This document shows, piece by piece, positions 9,000 through 17,029 of a stretch of DNA of 64,000 nucleotides. The translations under genes were made by a program, and so were the position numbers. Under the pieces are notes generated by a model that saw only the letters and a program-made list of their open reading frames with translations, searched no databases and was not told the DNA's origin. Origin of the DNA: Rickettsia helvetica (GTDB lineage Bacteria; Pseudomonadota; Alphaproteobacteria; Rickettsiales; Rickettsiaceae); the NCBI RefSeq assembly GCF_963970025.1, contig NZ_OZ018776.1:682001-746000 (forward strand). Reading direction: 5' to 3'. Position 1 is the first letter of the stretch. Every line of letters starts with the position of its first letter.

Positions 9000-9473
9000 A
9001 TGCGTTCTTTATTTGTAATAATTATATTCTTTCTAATGAGCAGTTGTAATTTAAAACCGGTACATAGTGAAAAATACAGTAGAAATAATGATTTAGAAGT
9101 TATTGAAGTTGAACCGATTAGAACAATTGAAAGAGCTGAGTTTTATCATCATTTAACTAGTATTTTACCTCAGAAAGCAAAAGCAAAATACCTGCTTAAA
9201 GCAGAGCTTATCGCAACAACTATGCCTGCTACTATTGAAAAAAACTCCAATGTTTTAAGGGAATATATTAATCAATTAGTTAGATATAAATTAATTGATA
9301 TAGAAAGTCAAAAGGTTTTAATTGAAGAGAAGTTTTACCAAAACACGTCATATAATGCTATTTTTACACCATATGCAACAAATGTTGAAAGAGATGAAAC
9401 AGGAATAGATTTGGCATATCAAGCAGCAGAAGAAATTCGTAGCAGATTAATTTTATATTTTACACGGAAATAG
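9000..9473 (+). CDS. lptE: LptE-like LPS-assembly lipoprotein
   Basis: LptE helps LptD insert lipopolysaccharide into the outer membrane. The 157-residue product has a lipoprotein signal with lipobox LMSSC (Cys at residue 16), then NLKPVHSEKYS, typical of the short LptE family in alphaproteobacteria. It stands seven bases before holA, an order common for lptE in many bacteria, which supports the call since the sequence itself is poorly conserved. ATG 9000 is chosen because it places the signal sequence at the N-terminus. Confidence 0.75.
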   Translation: MRSLFVIIIFFLMSSCNLKPVHSEKYSRNNDLEVIEVEPIRTIERAEFYHHLTSILPQKAKAKYLLKAELIATTMPATIEKNSNVLREYINQLVRYKLIDIESQKVLIEEKFYQNTSYNAIFTPYATNVERDETGIDLAYQAAEEIRSRLILYFTRK

Positions 9474-9480
9474 TTAAGCT

Positions 9481-10449
9481 ATGAAATTTTATTTTTCACA
9501 AATAGGTAGATTATTTGAGCTAATAACAGTCGGAAAGATTAGAGCTCTTTTACTATATGGTCCTGATAAAGGTTATATAGGAAAAATTTGTAAGCATTTA
9601 GTAAAAAGCTTAAATATGCTACAAACTTCTATAGAATACGCAGATCTTAATATTTCATCTTTAGAAATATTACTTAATTCGTCTAATTTTTTTGGTCAAA
9701 AAGAATTAATTAAAATTAGATCGGTCGGGAATTCAATCGATAAGAATTTAAAAACAATTCTAAGCAGTGATTATATAAATTTTCCTGTATTTATAGGTGA
9801 AGCAATTACTTCAAGCGGGAGCGTTAGAAAGTTTTTTGAAACAGAAGAATATTTAGCGGCAGTTGCTTGTTATCATGACGATGAAGCAAAAATTGAACGA
9901 ATTATTTTAGGTAAAGTAGAAAAAACTAATAAAATTATAAGTAAAGAAGCTATCACTTATTTAAAAGCTCATTTAAAAGGTGATCATGATTTAATTTGTA
10001 GCGAAATAAATAAATTGATATATTTTGTTCACGACGTACGCGAAATTACTTTAAACGACGTTCTAGAAGTTATAAGTAGCGAAATTACGGCAAACGGCAG
10101 TGATTTAGCAATGTATTTTTCAAAAAAAGATTATAGTAATTTTCTGCAAGAGCTTGATATATTAAAAAAACAAAATATCAATGAAGTTTTAATTATTAGA
10201 GCATTAATAAGGCATTATTTAAATTTATATATAGTTTTGTCGAAAGTAAAAAACGGTGAGCGTTTGGAACTCGCAATAAAATCATTATCACCACCGATTT
10301 TCTATCAGTATATTAATGATTTTACGAAGATAGCAAACGGCCTTAGCCTAACTGAATGTTTAGAGACTTTAAAATTATTACAGCAAGCGGAAGTGGATTA
10401 TAAATTAAATCCTGCCGGTTTTGATTTATTCCAAAGTATACTCGTTTAA
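9481..10449 (+). CDS. holA: DNA polymerase III delta subunit
   Basis: The delta subunit opens the beta clamp ring as part of the clamp loader. The 322-residue product has the expected opening (ALLLYGPDKGYI), an N-terminal AAA-like domain without a working Walker site, and the helical C-terminal part (LNPAGFDLFQSIL). It follows lptE closely. The final codons ATA CTC GTT and the TAA stop lie inside the palindromic repeat that starts at 10436, and the same string GTATACTCGTTTAA begins the copy at 56359. So the stop codon appears to be supplied by the repeat. The function is likely intact. Confidence 0.88.
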   Translation: MKFYFSQIGRLFELITVGKIRALLLYGPDKGYIGKICKHLVKSLNMLQTSIEYADLNISSLEILLNSSNFFGQKELIKIRSVGNSIDKNLKTILSSDYINFPVFIGEAITSSGSVRKFFETEEYLAAVACYHDDEAKIERIILGKVEKTNKIISKEAITYLKAHLKGDHDLICSEINKLIYFVHDVREITLNDVLEVISSEITANGSDLAMYFSKKDYSNFLQELDILKKQNINEVLIIRALIRHYLNLYIVLSKVKNGERLELAIKSLSPPIFYQYINDFTKIANGLSLTECLETLKLLQQAEVDYKLNPAGFDLFQSILV

Positions 10450-10560
10450 TTTGAAAAATTGGCGTCATTGTTTCATATTTTTTGATCCGCACACTAGTAT
10501 GTACGCTGCGGTCAAAAAATATGAAACGCCTTGCTCTTTTCCAAATTAAACTTCGTCTAC
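10436..10560. repeat. Palindromic repeat at the end of holA
   Basis: Arms CTCGTTTAATTTG...and CCAAATTAAACTTCG enclose a near-perfect inner hairpin (TTTCATATTTTTTGA with its complement). The same family occurs at 11691 and 56359, and a relative is inside queA at 52123. It overlaps the last four codons of holA. Confidence 0.85.
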
Positions 10561-10594
10561 CTAATTTTAAACTTCTTTCAAAAGGAGTATATTT

Positions 10595-11134
10595 ATGCCT
10601 AGACCTGATTTTTCTGACCCTGACAAACAAATTCACGAGATAATTAGAGTTAATCATGCCGGAGAGTATGGTGCAAAAAGAATTTATCAAGGGCAGCTAA
10701 AATATATTAAATCTCAAAATGATCATATATTGATTAAAGAAATGCTTGATCACGAAGAGATCCATTTAAATTATTTTGAAAAAAAATTACTGGAAAAAGA
10801 AGTAAGACCCACGGTTTTATTATTTTTTTGGCATCATTACGGATTTTTACTTGGTATTTTATCTTCCTTGATGGGAATAAAAACGGCGATGCTTGTTACC
10901 GAGAGTGTAGAAGAAGTAATAGAAAAACATTATGAACAGCAAATAAATTATTTAGAAAATAAAAATGTTGAGTTGGAATTATTAAATAATATTATTAAAT
11001 TTCGACTTGATGAAATTGAACATAAAAATATTGCTATAATGAATGATAGTACAGAGGCAATATTTGCAGAAATAACTAGTAAAATAGTGAAGATAATTTG
11101 TCATATCTCTATAATTTTAAGTAAGAAAATTTAG
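10595..11134 (+). CDS. coq7: Demethoxyubiquinone hydroxylase Coq7/UbiF-type
   Basis: Coq7 is a membrane-associated di-iron enzyme carrying out a late hydroxylation in ubiquinone synthesis. The 179-residue protein shows the ligand pattern of the family: NHAGEYGA near residue 20, LDHEEIHL around 50, TESVEEVIEKHY around 105, and LDEIEHK around 145. Length agrees with bacterial Coq7. The start ATG 10595 follows AAAGGAG. It stands alone between two repeat-rich gaps. Its product feeds the respiratory chain served by coxC and cydAB in this window. Confidence 0.93.
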   Translation: MPRPDFSDPDKQIHEIIRVNHAGEYGAKRIYQGQLKYIKSQNDHILIKEMLDHEEIHLNYFEKKLLEKEVRPTVLLFFWHHYGFLLGILSSLMGIKTAMLVTESVEEVIEKHYEQQINYLENKNVELELLNNIIKFRLDEIEHKNIAIMNDSTEAIFAEITSKIVKIICHISIILSKKI

Positions 11135-11232
11135 AGTTAACAACTTAATTAGTTGAAAAATCTAGAAATATTTTACTTCTAAGATATTAAGAAGATAATA
11201 AAAAAACATTAATAATATTATTAGAAACGGTG

Positions 11233-11349
11233 ATGAAAGGAAAAATTTTTTTAATTTTTTCTTTATTTTTTGCATTTGTATTTTTTAGAATTAATAAATC
11301 TTTATTTTTATCAAACATAGCTAATACTACTCACAATTCCTTTATTTAA
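11233..11349 (+). CDS. Possible short signal-peptide-like ORF, 38 residues
   Basis: The frame opens with MKGKIFLIFSLFFAFVFF, resembling a signal peptide or membrane segment, and stops 20 codons later. A GAAACGGTG stretch before the ATG is a weak ribosome site. It may be the stub of a decayed exported protein, a small membrane peptide, or chance in AT-rich DNA. Confidence 0.25.
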   Translation: MKGKIFLIFSLFFAFVFFRINKSLFLSNIANTTHNSFI

Positions 11350-11389
11350 TTTATGCCTAAACCTAATCTAGAAATTAATAAATAAAGGT

Positions 11390-11527
11390 GCCAGGGGTTA
11401 AGCTCCGTTGCTGTAAGACGACAACCTCCATTAATACTTCATGATTTTACTCACTTATAATAATAGACCCCTGGGGCATAACTTAATATTAAGTTTTGAC
11501 AGATTGGTCTTGCAACAATGGAGCTTA
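11390..11527 (+). ncRNA. Candidate structured RNA upstream of coxC
   Basis: Two strong helices compete or form a pseudoknot. CCAGGGGT (11391-11398) pairs perfectly with ACCCCTGG (11467-11474). A 22-base stretch from 11398 to 11419 pairs with 11507-11528 with one mismatch and two G-U pairs. The second helix starts inside the first and ends outside it, so they cannot both form as simple nested stems. GC content is higher than the flanks. It is not a tRNA, and I could not place it in a known family; a 6S-like or regulatory RNA is possible. Confidence 0.45.
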
Positions 11528-11690
11528 AACATTATTAGCGGTCTTTATATTAGTTGAATAATATAAAGAATCAAGAGATTTTAGTTGTCATTAATAATAA
11601 ATAATGTAATTCTGAGTTACGAGGCATATTTTCTATATAATCTGCTTCTAGAATTTGCTTTTACATCAATAATAATTTATATTTATTTAT

Positions 11691-11820
11691 ATACTCGATG
11701 AACTTGAAAAATTGGCTATGTCGTCTTTGTAAGACCTCTGATGCTCACGGATTATACGCTCCGCTCCTCGGCTTACAGACTCCTTGCTCTTTTCCAAGTT
11801 GATCTTTGTATATCTACTCG
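11691..11820. repeat. Palindromic repeat before coxC
   Basis: This is a diverged copy of the 10436/56359 family: ATACTCGATGAACTTGAAAAATTGGC on the left and CTTGCTCTTTTCCAAGTTGAT on the right, with an inner inverted GTCTTTGTAAGAC-like arm. No gene overlaps it. The rest of the gap 11528-11690 shows only AT-rich sequence with one hairpin at 11552-11578. Confidence 0.8.
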
Positions 11821-11850
11821 AAGTATAATTAGAAAATGATAAAATAAAAT

Positions 11851-12687
11851 ATGAGTCTAAATTCACATCCTATTACTAAATCGCACTTATTCCATATAGT
11901 AGCCCCAAGCCCTTGGCCCGTCCTAACATCTTTTGCTTTACTTCTTTTGGTTATAGGCGGTGTCTCGTTCATGCATGGCTACAAATTTAATGTATATATT
12001 TTATCTGCAGGAGTTATTTCAGTAGGTTACTGTTTATATTCTTGGTGGAGGGATGTAGTGAAAGAAGGAATAGTCGAACATCAGCATACTAGCCCTGTTA
12101 GAAAAGGTTTACAAATAGGTATGGCGTTATTTATCTTAACGGAAATAGTATTTTTTGGTGTATTTTTTGCTTCTTTTTTTAAATCAAGTCTATCACCCGT
12201 AGGTCTTTTAGACGGTGTATGGGTTGTAAAACAGGGAATTTGGCCTCCACCTACAATTAAAACTTTTGATCCATTTGATATTCCTTTTATCAATACTTTA
12301 ATACTACTCTTATCAGGCACTACCGTTACTTGGGCTCACTACGCCTTAGAAGAAAAAAATCAAAAAGATTGTGTAACTGCACTTGCTCTTACCATATTGC
12401 TTGGAATATTTTTTACAACTATGCAGGCATATGAATATTATCATGCGGCATTTAAATTTACAGATGGTATATATGCTTCTAATTTTTATTTAGCTACGGG
12501 TTTTCATGGAGCTCATGTAATTATAGGTACTATATTTCTAATAGTTTGCTACTTTAGAGCAAAAAGAGGAGATTTTACTACAGAAGGTAATGGACATTTA
12601 GGGTTTGAATTTGCTGCATGGTACTGGCATTTTGTGGACGTGGTTTGGTTATTTTTATTTACGTTTGTTTATATATTTGGAAGTTAA
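11851..12687 (+). CDS. coxC: Cytochrome c oxidase subunit III
   Basis: Subunit III of the aa3-type terminal oxidase, an integral inner-membrane protein that stabilises the proton-pumping core. The 278-residue product has about seven hydrophobic helices and family landmarks such as the N-terminal HPFHIVAPSPWP-like stretch (here HLFHIVAPSPWP), FFTEIVFFG-like motif (ILTEIVFFGVFFASF), and the C-terminal YWHFVDVVWLFLF. Length matches mitochondrial and alphaproteobacterial COX3. The other cox genes are not in the window, so coxC is detached from them here. Confidence 0.97.
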   Translation: MSLNSHPITKSHLFHIVAPSPWPVLTSFALLLLVIGGVSFMHGYKFNVYILSAGVISVGYCLYSWWRDVVKEGIVEHQHTSPVRKGLQIGMALFILTEIVFFGVFFASFFKSSLSPVGLLDGVWVVKQGIWPPPTIKTFDPFDIPFINTLILLLSGTTVTWAHYALEEKNQKDCVTALALTILLGIFFTTMQAYEYYHAAFKFTDGIYASNFYLATGFHGAHVIIGTIFLIVCYFRAKRGDFTTEGNGHLGFEFAAWYWHFVDVVWLFLFTFVYIFGS

Positions 12688-12843
12688 ATTATACTATATG
12701 TGATTATAATGTTACTTAAAATAAGTGTTTTTAAAATATTTTTGCATATTAATTAAAATTGCATATATTTAGGAGTTGATTTATATATAAATAAATTATA
12801 CATTACTTATTTAAATGCTAATATTTTATTGAGGTAAAAACAT

Positions 12844-13203
12844 ATGAACTTTCCTATTCGTAAATTAAACGAAGAATTAATCGATTATAATCTATCATTA
12901 CGCATATTATTTACTATTCTAAGCGTGGCTATTATTATGGTAGCTTTTGATAGCTTAGGTAGTAATGTCGGTGATCCTGTAGGTGATGCATTATGTAAGT
13001 TAATTAAAGTATTCAGAGGCAATACTGCAAAAGGTATAGCTGTTGTCGGTATAATTGTTCTGGGAATTCAAACATTAAGAGGAAAATTGCAGTGGGAGGT
13101 AGCTTTAGTAGTAGTTACTGCAATCATTATATTATTTAAAGCTCCAGATATTGTTAATATGGTATCAAGTGATACTAATAGCTCAAGTTGTGGTGTTTCC
13201 TAA
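12844..13203 (+). CDS. VirB2/TrbC-family pilin-like protein
   Basis: A 119-residue protein with the usual VirB2/TrbC shape: an N-terminal hydrophobic segment (about 20-40), a short loop (VGDPVGDALCKLIK), and a second hydrophobic pair starting at KGIAVVGIIVLGIQTLRGKLQW, which closely follows the family pattern of Gly-rich helix, GKLSW-like turn and helix. In type IV secretion such proteins form the pilus. No other virB gene is adjacent, so it is an orphan here. It has its own ribosome site (TGAGGT) and a strong terminator, consistent with an expressed single gene. Confidence 0.75.
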   Translation: MNFPIRKLNEELIDYNLSLRILFTILSVAIIMVAFDSLGSNVGDPVGDALCKLIKVFRGNTAKGIAVVGIIVLGIQTLRGKLQWEVALVVVTAIIILFKAPDIVNMVSSDTNSSSCGVS

Positions 13204-13233
13204 TACACGATAATAAAAATTATTATATCTTGT

Positions 13234-13266
13234 AATACCCATAAGTTTCGGCTTATGGGTATTTTT
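13234..13266 (+). terminator. Rho-independent terminator after the pilin gene
   Basis: AATACCCATAAG and CTTATGGGTATT form a perfect 12-bp stem with a six-base loop, followed by TTTT. It begins 31 bases after the stop of the VirB2-like gene. Confidence 0.9.
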
Positions 13267-13269
13267 AAG

Positions 13270-13576
13270 TGACGTTGTTGCATAGCCCCTATGTCATTCC
13301 CGCGTGGCATCGTTGCGTGGATTGAAAAGCACGTTCCGTGTTATACTGTGGCTTGACTCTCTACTGTATGAACGTTCAGGCTATCATTCCTGCGAAGGCA
13401 GGAATCCAGGACAACCTTAATATAGGTTACATATTTAATAAAAACAAACATATAAAAACTTGTTTTTATATGTTTTACTGGGTTCCTGCCTTCGCAGGAA
13501 TGACAGCAATTGCCTTTATACTCAGGTCAACGGCAACGTTCGTACAATACAGGGCTTGACCACGGTATCCATAAAT
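13270..13576. repeat. Nested palindromic repeats
   Basis: Several inverted pairs are nested: CATTCCTGCGAAGGCAGGAA (13386-13405) with TTCCTGCCTTCGCAGGAATG (13482-13501), an inner ACATATTTAATAAAAACAAA / TTTTTATATGTT pair, and an outer GAACGTTCA...ACGTTCGTAC pair. It seems one repeat inserted in another. Short open frames here read through the repeats and are not credible genes. Confidence 0.7.
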
Positions 13577-13607
13577 ATAAAAATACTAAAATTATTAGTA
13601 TTTTTAT
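13577..13607. terminator. Hairpin between convergent genes
   Basis: ATAAAAATACTA and TAGTATTTTTAT form a perfect 12-bp stem with a seven-base loop. It stands between the plus-strand pilin gene and the minus-strand zinc-ribbon gene and could serve the latter as terminator, since A/T runs occur on both sides. Confidence 0.55.
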
Positions 13608-13634
13608 GTGTTAAGAGCCGCGTAGGAACGTTGA

Positions 13635-14267
13635 TTACTTAAATAAAAGCCCTAATCTATTACCTATAACAATATCAATATATTTTGCCGTAACAGGGAT
13701 CCCTTCAATATTCATTTCTAGATGTATTGCTTGTTTTGCAGGGATTTTTGTTTGTAGTTTTGTAATTGATACATATTCATCTAAAGCTTGATTATTAGTA
13801 TCCATTACTCTAACTTTGATTATAGGATCGGAAATTAAATAATCAGACTCATTAGATAATTTATAAAATATCTTCATACCACCTATATGACGAGATTTTC
13901 CTAAATTAATTTCCTCTATCTTTAATTGATCATATTTACCTAAGAATTTAAAGCTATCTATTAGTAATATCACTAAACAAAAAACTATAAAGCTAGTCCA
14001 TAATATTGGAAATATATTATATTTTTTCTTAGGAGGAATATACGGTAAAATAACCGGCACATTAGCATTGTAATGATTTTTAATAGGAGTTTTAATAGTT
14101 TCCGTGTTTACTTTATCTTTAAAGTCATTTAATTTACTAGTATTATAGTCTAATTTTTGATACCACAAATGGTTACATTTGGAACATTTTACTCGTCGTC
14201 CGTTAATACCCATTTGATTGCTTGTAACAATAAATCTTGTTTGGCAATTTGGGCAAGTAATATACAT
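13635..14267 (-). CDS. Zinc-ribbon membrane protein (MJ0042-type)
   Basis: The 210-residue product starts with a zinc ribbon: Cys5 and Cys8 (CPNC) and Cys28 and Cys31 (CSKC), the pattern of the MJ0042/zinc_ribbon_5 family common in alphaproteobacteria. A basic linker leads to one membrane helix at about residues 95-113 (ILWTSFIVFCLVILLI). The C-terminal 90 residues look like a folded, beta-rich domain. Such proteins are usually of unknown function. It diverges from dapD with a 76-base gap between its start and the dapD ATG. Confidence 0.8.
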   Translation of the reverse strand: MYITCPNCQTRFIVTSNQMGINGRRVKCSKCNHLWYQKLDYNTSKLNDFKDKVNTETIKTPIKNHYNANVPVILPYIPPKKKYNIFPILWTSFIVFCLVILLIDSFKFLGKYDQLKIEEINLGKSRHIGGMKIFYKLSNESDYLISDPIIKVRVMDTNNQALDEYVSITKLQTKIPAKQAIHLEMNIEGIPVTAKYIDIVIGNRLGLLFK

Positions 14268-14343
14268 AGTTAATTATAATTATTATGTTTGACTTTCATG
14301 ATAATCTCATTTATTATTTTTGGCAATAAAACAGTTAAAAGAT

Positions 14344-15171
14344 ATGTCCTCTCTTATTAAAGAAATTGAAGAAGCTTGGCAAATTAAGGACAAACTTCTT
14401 CAAGATGCTTCAAAGCTTATAACATTAAAGAACACTCTTAATGATATTATAGAAAGTTTAAATCAAGGTACAATTCGTGTTTGTGAAAAGAAAGAAAATA
14501 GTTGGCAAGTTAATGAATGGGTAAAGAAAGCTATATTGCTATATTTTATCACTACGGAATCGCAGCTTTATAATAACAATTATAATAGTTGGTATGATAA
14601 AGTTGCTCCTAAATTTTCTGCAGATATCGAGAAAAATACATTCAAAAAAGCAGCTATACGCAAAGTTCCCGGAGCTGTTGTTAGAACCGGTACTTATATA
14701 GCTAAAAATGTCGTAATTATGCCTTCTTTCATTAATATAGGTGCTTATATAGATGAGGGAACAATGATTGATACATGGGCTACTATCGGCTCATGTGCCC
14801 AAATCGGCAAGAATTGCCATATTTCAGGTGGCACGGGAATAGGTGGGGTGCTTGAGCCGTTGCAAGCAAAGCCTGTTATCATTGAAGATAATTGTTTTAT
14901 CGGTGCAAGATCGGAAATAGCAGAAGGTGTAATAGTAGAGGAGGGAGCAGTAATTAGTATGGGGGTGTTTATCGGTAGCTCTACAAAAATAGTATACAGA
15001 GATACAGGTGAAATTATTTACGGCAGAATTCCAGCTTATTCTGTTATAGTACCTGGGGTATTACCTGCTAAGGAAGCGGGTAAGCCTGGACTTTATTGTG
15101 TGGTCATCATAAAACAAGTCGATAAAACTACGAGAGCTAAAGTAAGCATAAATGATCTATTAAGAATGTAG
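14344..15171 (+). CDS. dapD: 2,3,4,5-tetrahydropyridine-2,6-dicarboxylate N-succinyltransferase
   Basis: DapD transfers succinyl from succinyl-CoA in the lysine/diaminopimelate pathway, needed for peptidoglycan cross-links. The C-terminal two thirds show left-handed beta-helix hexapeptide repeats (for example GAYIDEGTMIDTWATIG and CHISGGTGIGGVLEP), with the DapD hallmark GARSEIAEGVIVEEG. Length is 275 residues. I chose ATG 14344 (MSSLIKEIEEAW), the usual N-terminus; a TTG eight codons upstream is less likely. The gene overlaps the end of the convergent TPR fragment by 12 bases. Confidence 0.95.
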   Translation: MSSLIKEIEEAWQIKDKLLQDASKLITLKNTLNDIIESLNQGTIRVCEKKENSWQVNEWVKKAILLYFITTESQLYNNNYNSWYDKVAPKFSADIEKNTFKKAAIRKVPGAVVRTGTYIAKNVVIMPSFINIGAYIDEGTMIDTWATIGSCAQIGKNCHISGGTGIGGVLEPLQAKPVIIEDNCFIGARSEIAEGVIVEEGAVISMGVFIGSSTKIVYRDTGEIIYGRIPAYSVIVPGVLPAKEAGKPGLYCVVIIKQVDKTTRAKVSINDLLRM

Positions 15172-15633
15172 ATCAATAATATCGCCGATTATATCCTTAA
15201 AATACTCCTTTCTTTGTTGTGCTAAAATATCTGTTTGTTGAATTGCGTTATTATTTGAGTTTCCTAAGAAAGTATTGTATGCCATAAGCATTGCATTTTG
15301 TTGTTTTTGAGGATCACGTACAACACCAGCTGCTTTAAAATATGATTCTGCAGCATCTGCTTCCTGTTGTTTTTGAAAGCGAAGTTCGTTTCCTTGGTCC
15401 ATATATAAATCATATTTTATAGGCTTTTCAGCCTTATAAATAAGGCTGTCATAACATTTTAATATAGAGTCTAATTTATTATTCTTTCTATAAAATATGA
15501 TAGCTGAGTCTTCACGTCCTAAGTTAAATAGCATATCACCGATTTTATTGTACATTTCTTTAAGTTCTTCATTACATGTTAGAGCTGCATTATAATTAGC
15601 TAAAGCTCCGTTATAATCTTCTTCTTCGCTCAA
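15160..15633 (-). pseudogene. TPR fragment, probably the detached 3' part of the P-loop gene
   Basis: This 157-codon frame encodes TPR-like helices (MYNKIGDMLFNLGREDSAIIFYRK). No ATG is present at its 5' end; only TTG at 15633 can serve. The same frame stays open upstream to about 15690, giving another TPR unit (SLGCYSKIGDILSEEEDYNGAL) that continues directly from the YYKEAIKWLNK end of the gene at 15683. Removing four bases from the AAGTAAAAGTAA stretch at about 15674-15686 would join both frames into one protein. I infer a split gene; a separate TTG-started gene is the alternative. Confidence 0.6.
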
Positions 15634-15682
15634 TATATCGCCTATTTTAGAGTAGCAGCCTAAGCTATAGTTTTGGTTACTT

Positions 15683-16933
15683 TTACTTATTTAACCACTT
15701 TATGGCTTCTTTATAATATTGCACCAGTTGATCGTTTTTAGGTTCTATATTTTTTATAGAAGATAGATAGTTATTTTGTACGAATAAATCACATATTTCA
15801 ATTAGGGAACTATAGCAATCATTGGATTGAGACCATGTTGTAGATAACATTTCTTCAAATAATGATAATTCTTTAATTTGTAGCTCTAACACATACCGGT
15901 AAGCTTGAATAACTGGCTTATTATCCGTGAATTTCTCAATAGAGTCTAAAATTTGAAATATTGCCACTATGAGGTTATTATCTTGTTTGTTTGATATGAT
16001 AGCTTGAAATTCCGATAATGGTGCTAATCCTTCAAAACAAGAAGGAGTTTTTTCTATAGCCGGATATTGTATTGGAGAACTTGGTAAATATGGTTTAACA
16101 TAACCCTTATAGTTATTATCTAAAAATTTTGAGTAGTTAAGAGGTGTATATACACTAAAGCCTTCAAAAATTGATTGGATAGTATTAATTATACATTCTA
16201 CATTTATCTGTATTTGTGTATGTAAATTTTCTATAAGACTGTCTTGTGCCTCTAGAAATGAACTTAGCTTCTTTATCTCTAGATTTTGCACTCCTGCTCT
16301 CTCTTCTAGATCTTTTAGCTTTAGGGTCAGCTTTATTTCCTCATTTTGAGAAGTAGGCTTATGGAAAAATTTTATATCTGAAAATTCTAATATATCCTTG
16401 TTAATAGCAATGCTATTTTGTAACATCGGTATAATGTTTTCATGATTATTTTTATTATGTTGTGTTATTATACATATAACATTTCCTTTTAATTTTTTGT
16501 GTTCTTCTGTAGGAAAAATATTTTTAAAGTCTTCTATAATCCTGTTAAAGATACTAGGGGATTTTACAGTCTCTTCTTTTGCTACTATGATAAATTTTAA
16601 TTTATCGGTCATTTGAACTAGCTTTTTAATAAAAAATACATTGATTAACTCTTGAACTGTATCGGGTACCTCATTAGAGCATTCCCAAAATACTTTTTCT
16701 GCAATTTCAAATTTTTTTGGGTAATATACAGCCGGTTCATATTTATGCTTAATTTCCGGTGTGTCAAAATCAAATAATTTATCAAATGTAAATTCTTCAC
16801 CGTTTTCGATAATCTTAAGGTTGTTTTCAAGAGCATTTAAAAATGTGCTTTTTCCGCTATAAGGCAATCCTATTATTACTGTAGTTTCTGATGTTTTTCC
16901 TGCTTGTATTAGTGAATAGTTAACTTCAGTCAA
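15683..16933 (-). CDS. P-loop NTPase-like protein of unknown function (5' part of a split gene?)
   Basis: The 416-residue product begins with a Walker A motif GLPYSGKST at residues 22-30, followed by a GTPase-like domain of about 200 residues with a plausible switch-region strand (KFIIVAKEE). The middle carries a likely coiled coil (LKDLEERAGVQNLEIKKLSSF), and the end becomes helical like TPR. I do not recognise the family. Its start is TTG 16933 in ATTGACTGAAG, overlapping the end of a short upstream frame. Its C-terminus probably once continued into the TPR frame at 15160-15690. Confidence 0.6.
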   Translation of the reverse strand: MTEVNYSLIQAGKTSETTVIIGLPYSGKSTFLNALENNLKIIENGEEFTFDKLFDFDTPEIKHKYEPAVYYPKKFEIAEKVFWECSNEVPDTVQELINVFFIKKLVQMTDKLKFIIVAKEETVKSPSIFNRIIEDFKNIFPTEEHKKLKGNVICIITQHNKNNHENIIPMLQNSIAINKDILEFSDIKFFHKPTSQNEEIKLTLKLKDLEERAGVQNLEIKKLSSFLEAQDSLIENLHTQIQINVECIINTIQSIFEGFSVYTPLNYSKFLDNNYKGYVKPYLPSSPIQYPAIEKTPSCFEGLAPLSEFQAIISNKQDNNLIVAIFQILDSIEKFTDNKPVIQAYRYVLELQIKELSLFEEMLSTTWSQSNDCYSSLIEICDLFVQNNYLSSIKNIEPKNDQLVQYYKEAIKWLNK

Positions 16934-17029
16934 TATTTGCTTTTAAAGAATCAAGAGCAGTTTCTTCTTCTGTTAAAGATTTAATCTCAACTTCTGTGGG
17001 AATTTTAAATTTTATATGTAACCGTTAAT

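Noticed and set aside
11390..11528. tmRNA or tRNA identity for the structured RNA
   Set aside because: No TTCGAATC-type T-arm, no CCA end and no tag-peptide reading frame could be found.
13338..13642. Two short overlapping frames before the zinc-ribbon gene
   Set aside because: They consist of nested palindromic repeats (PAKAGIQ and GSCLRRND readings) and have no ribosome sites.
16934..17029. A 32-codon frame ending in TALDSLKANID next to the P-loop gene
   Set aside because: No start codon and no ribosome site; it may be a stub, but support is too thin to call a gene.
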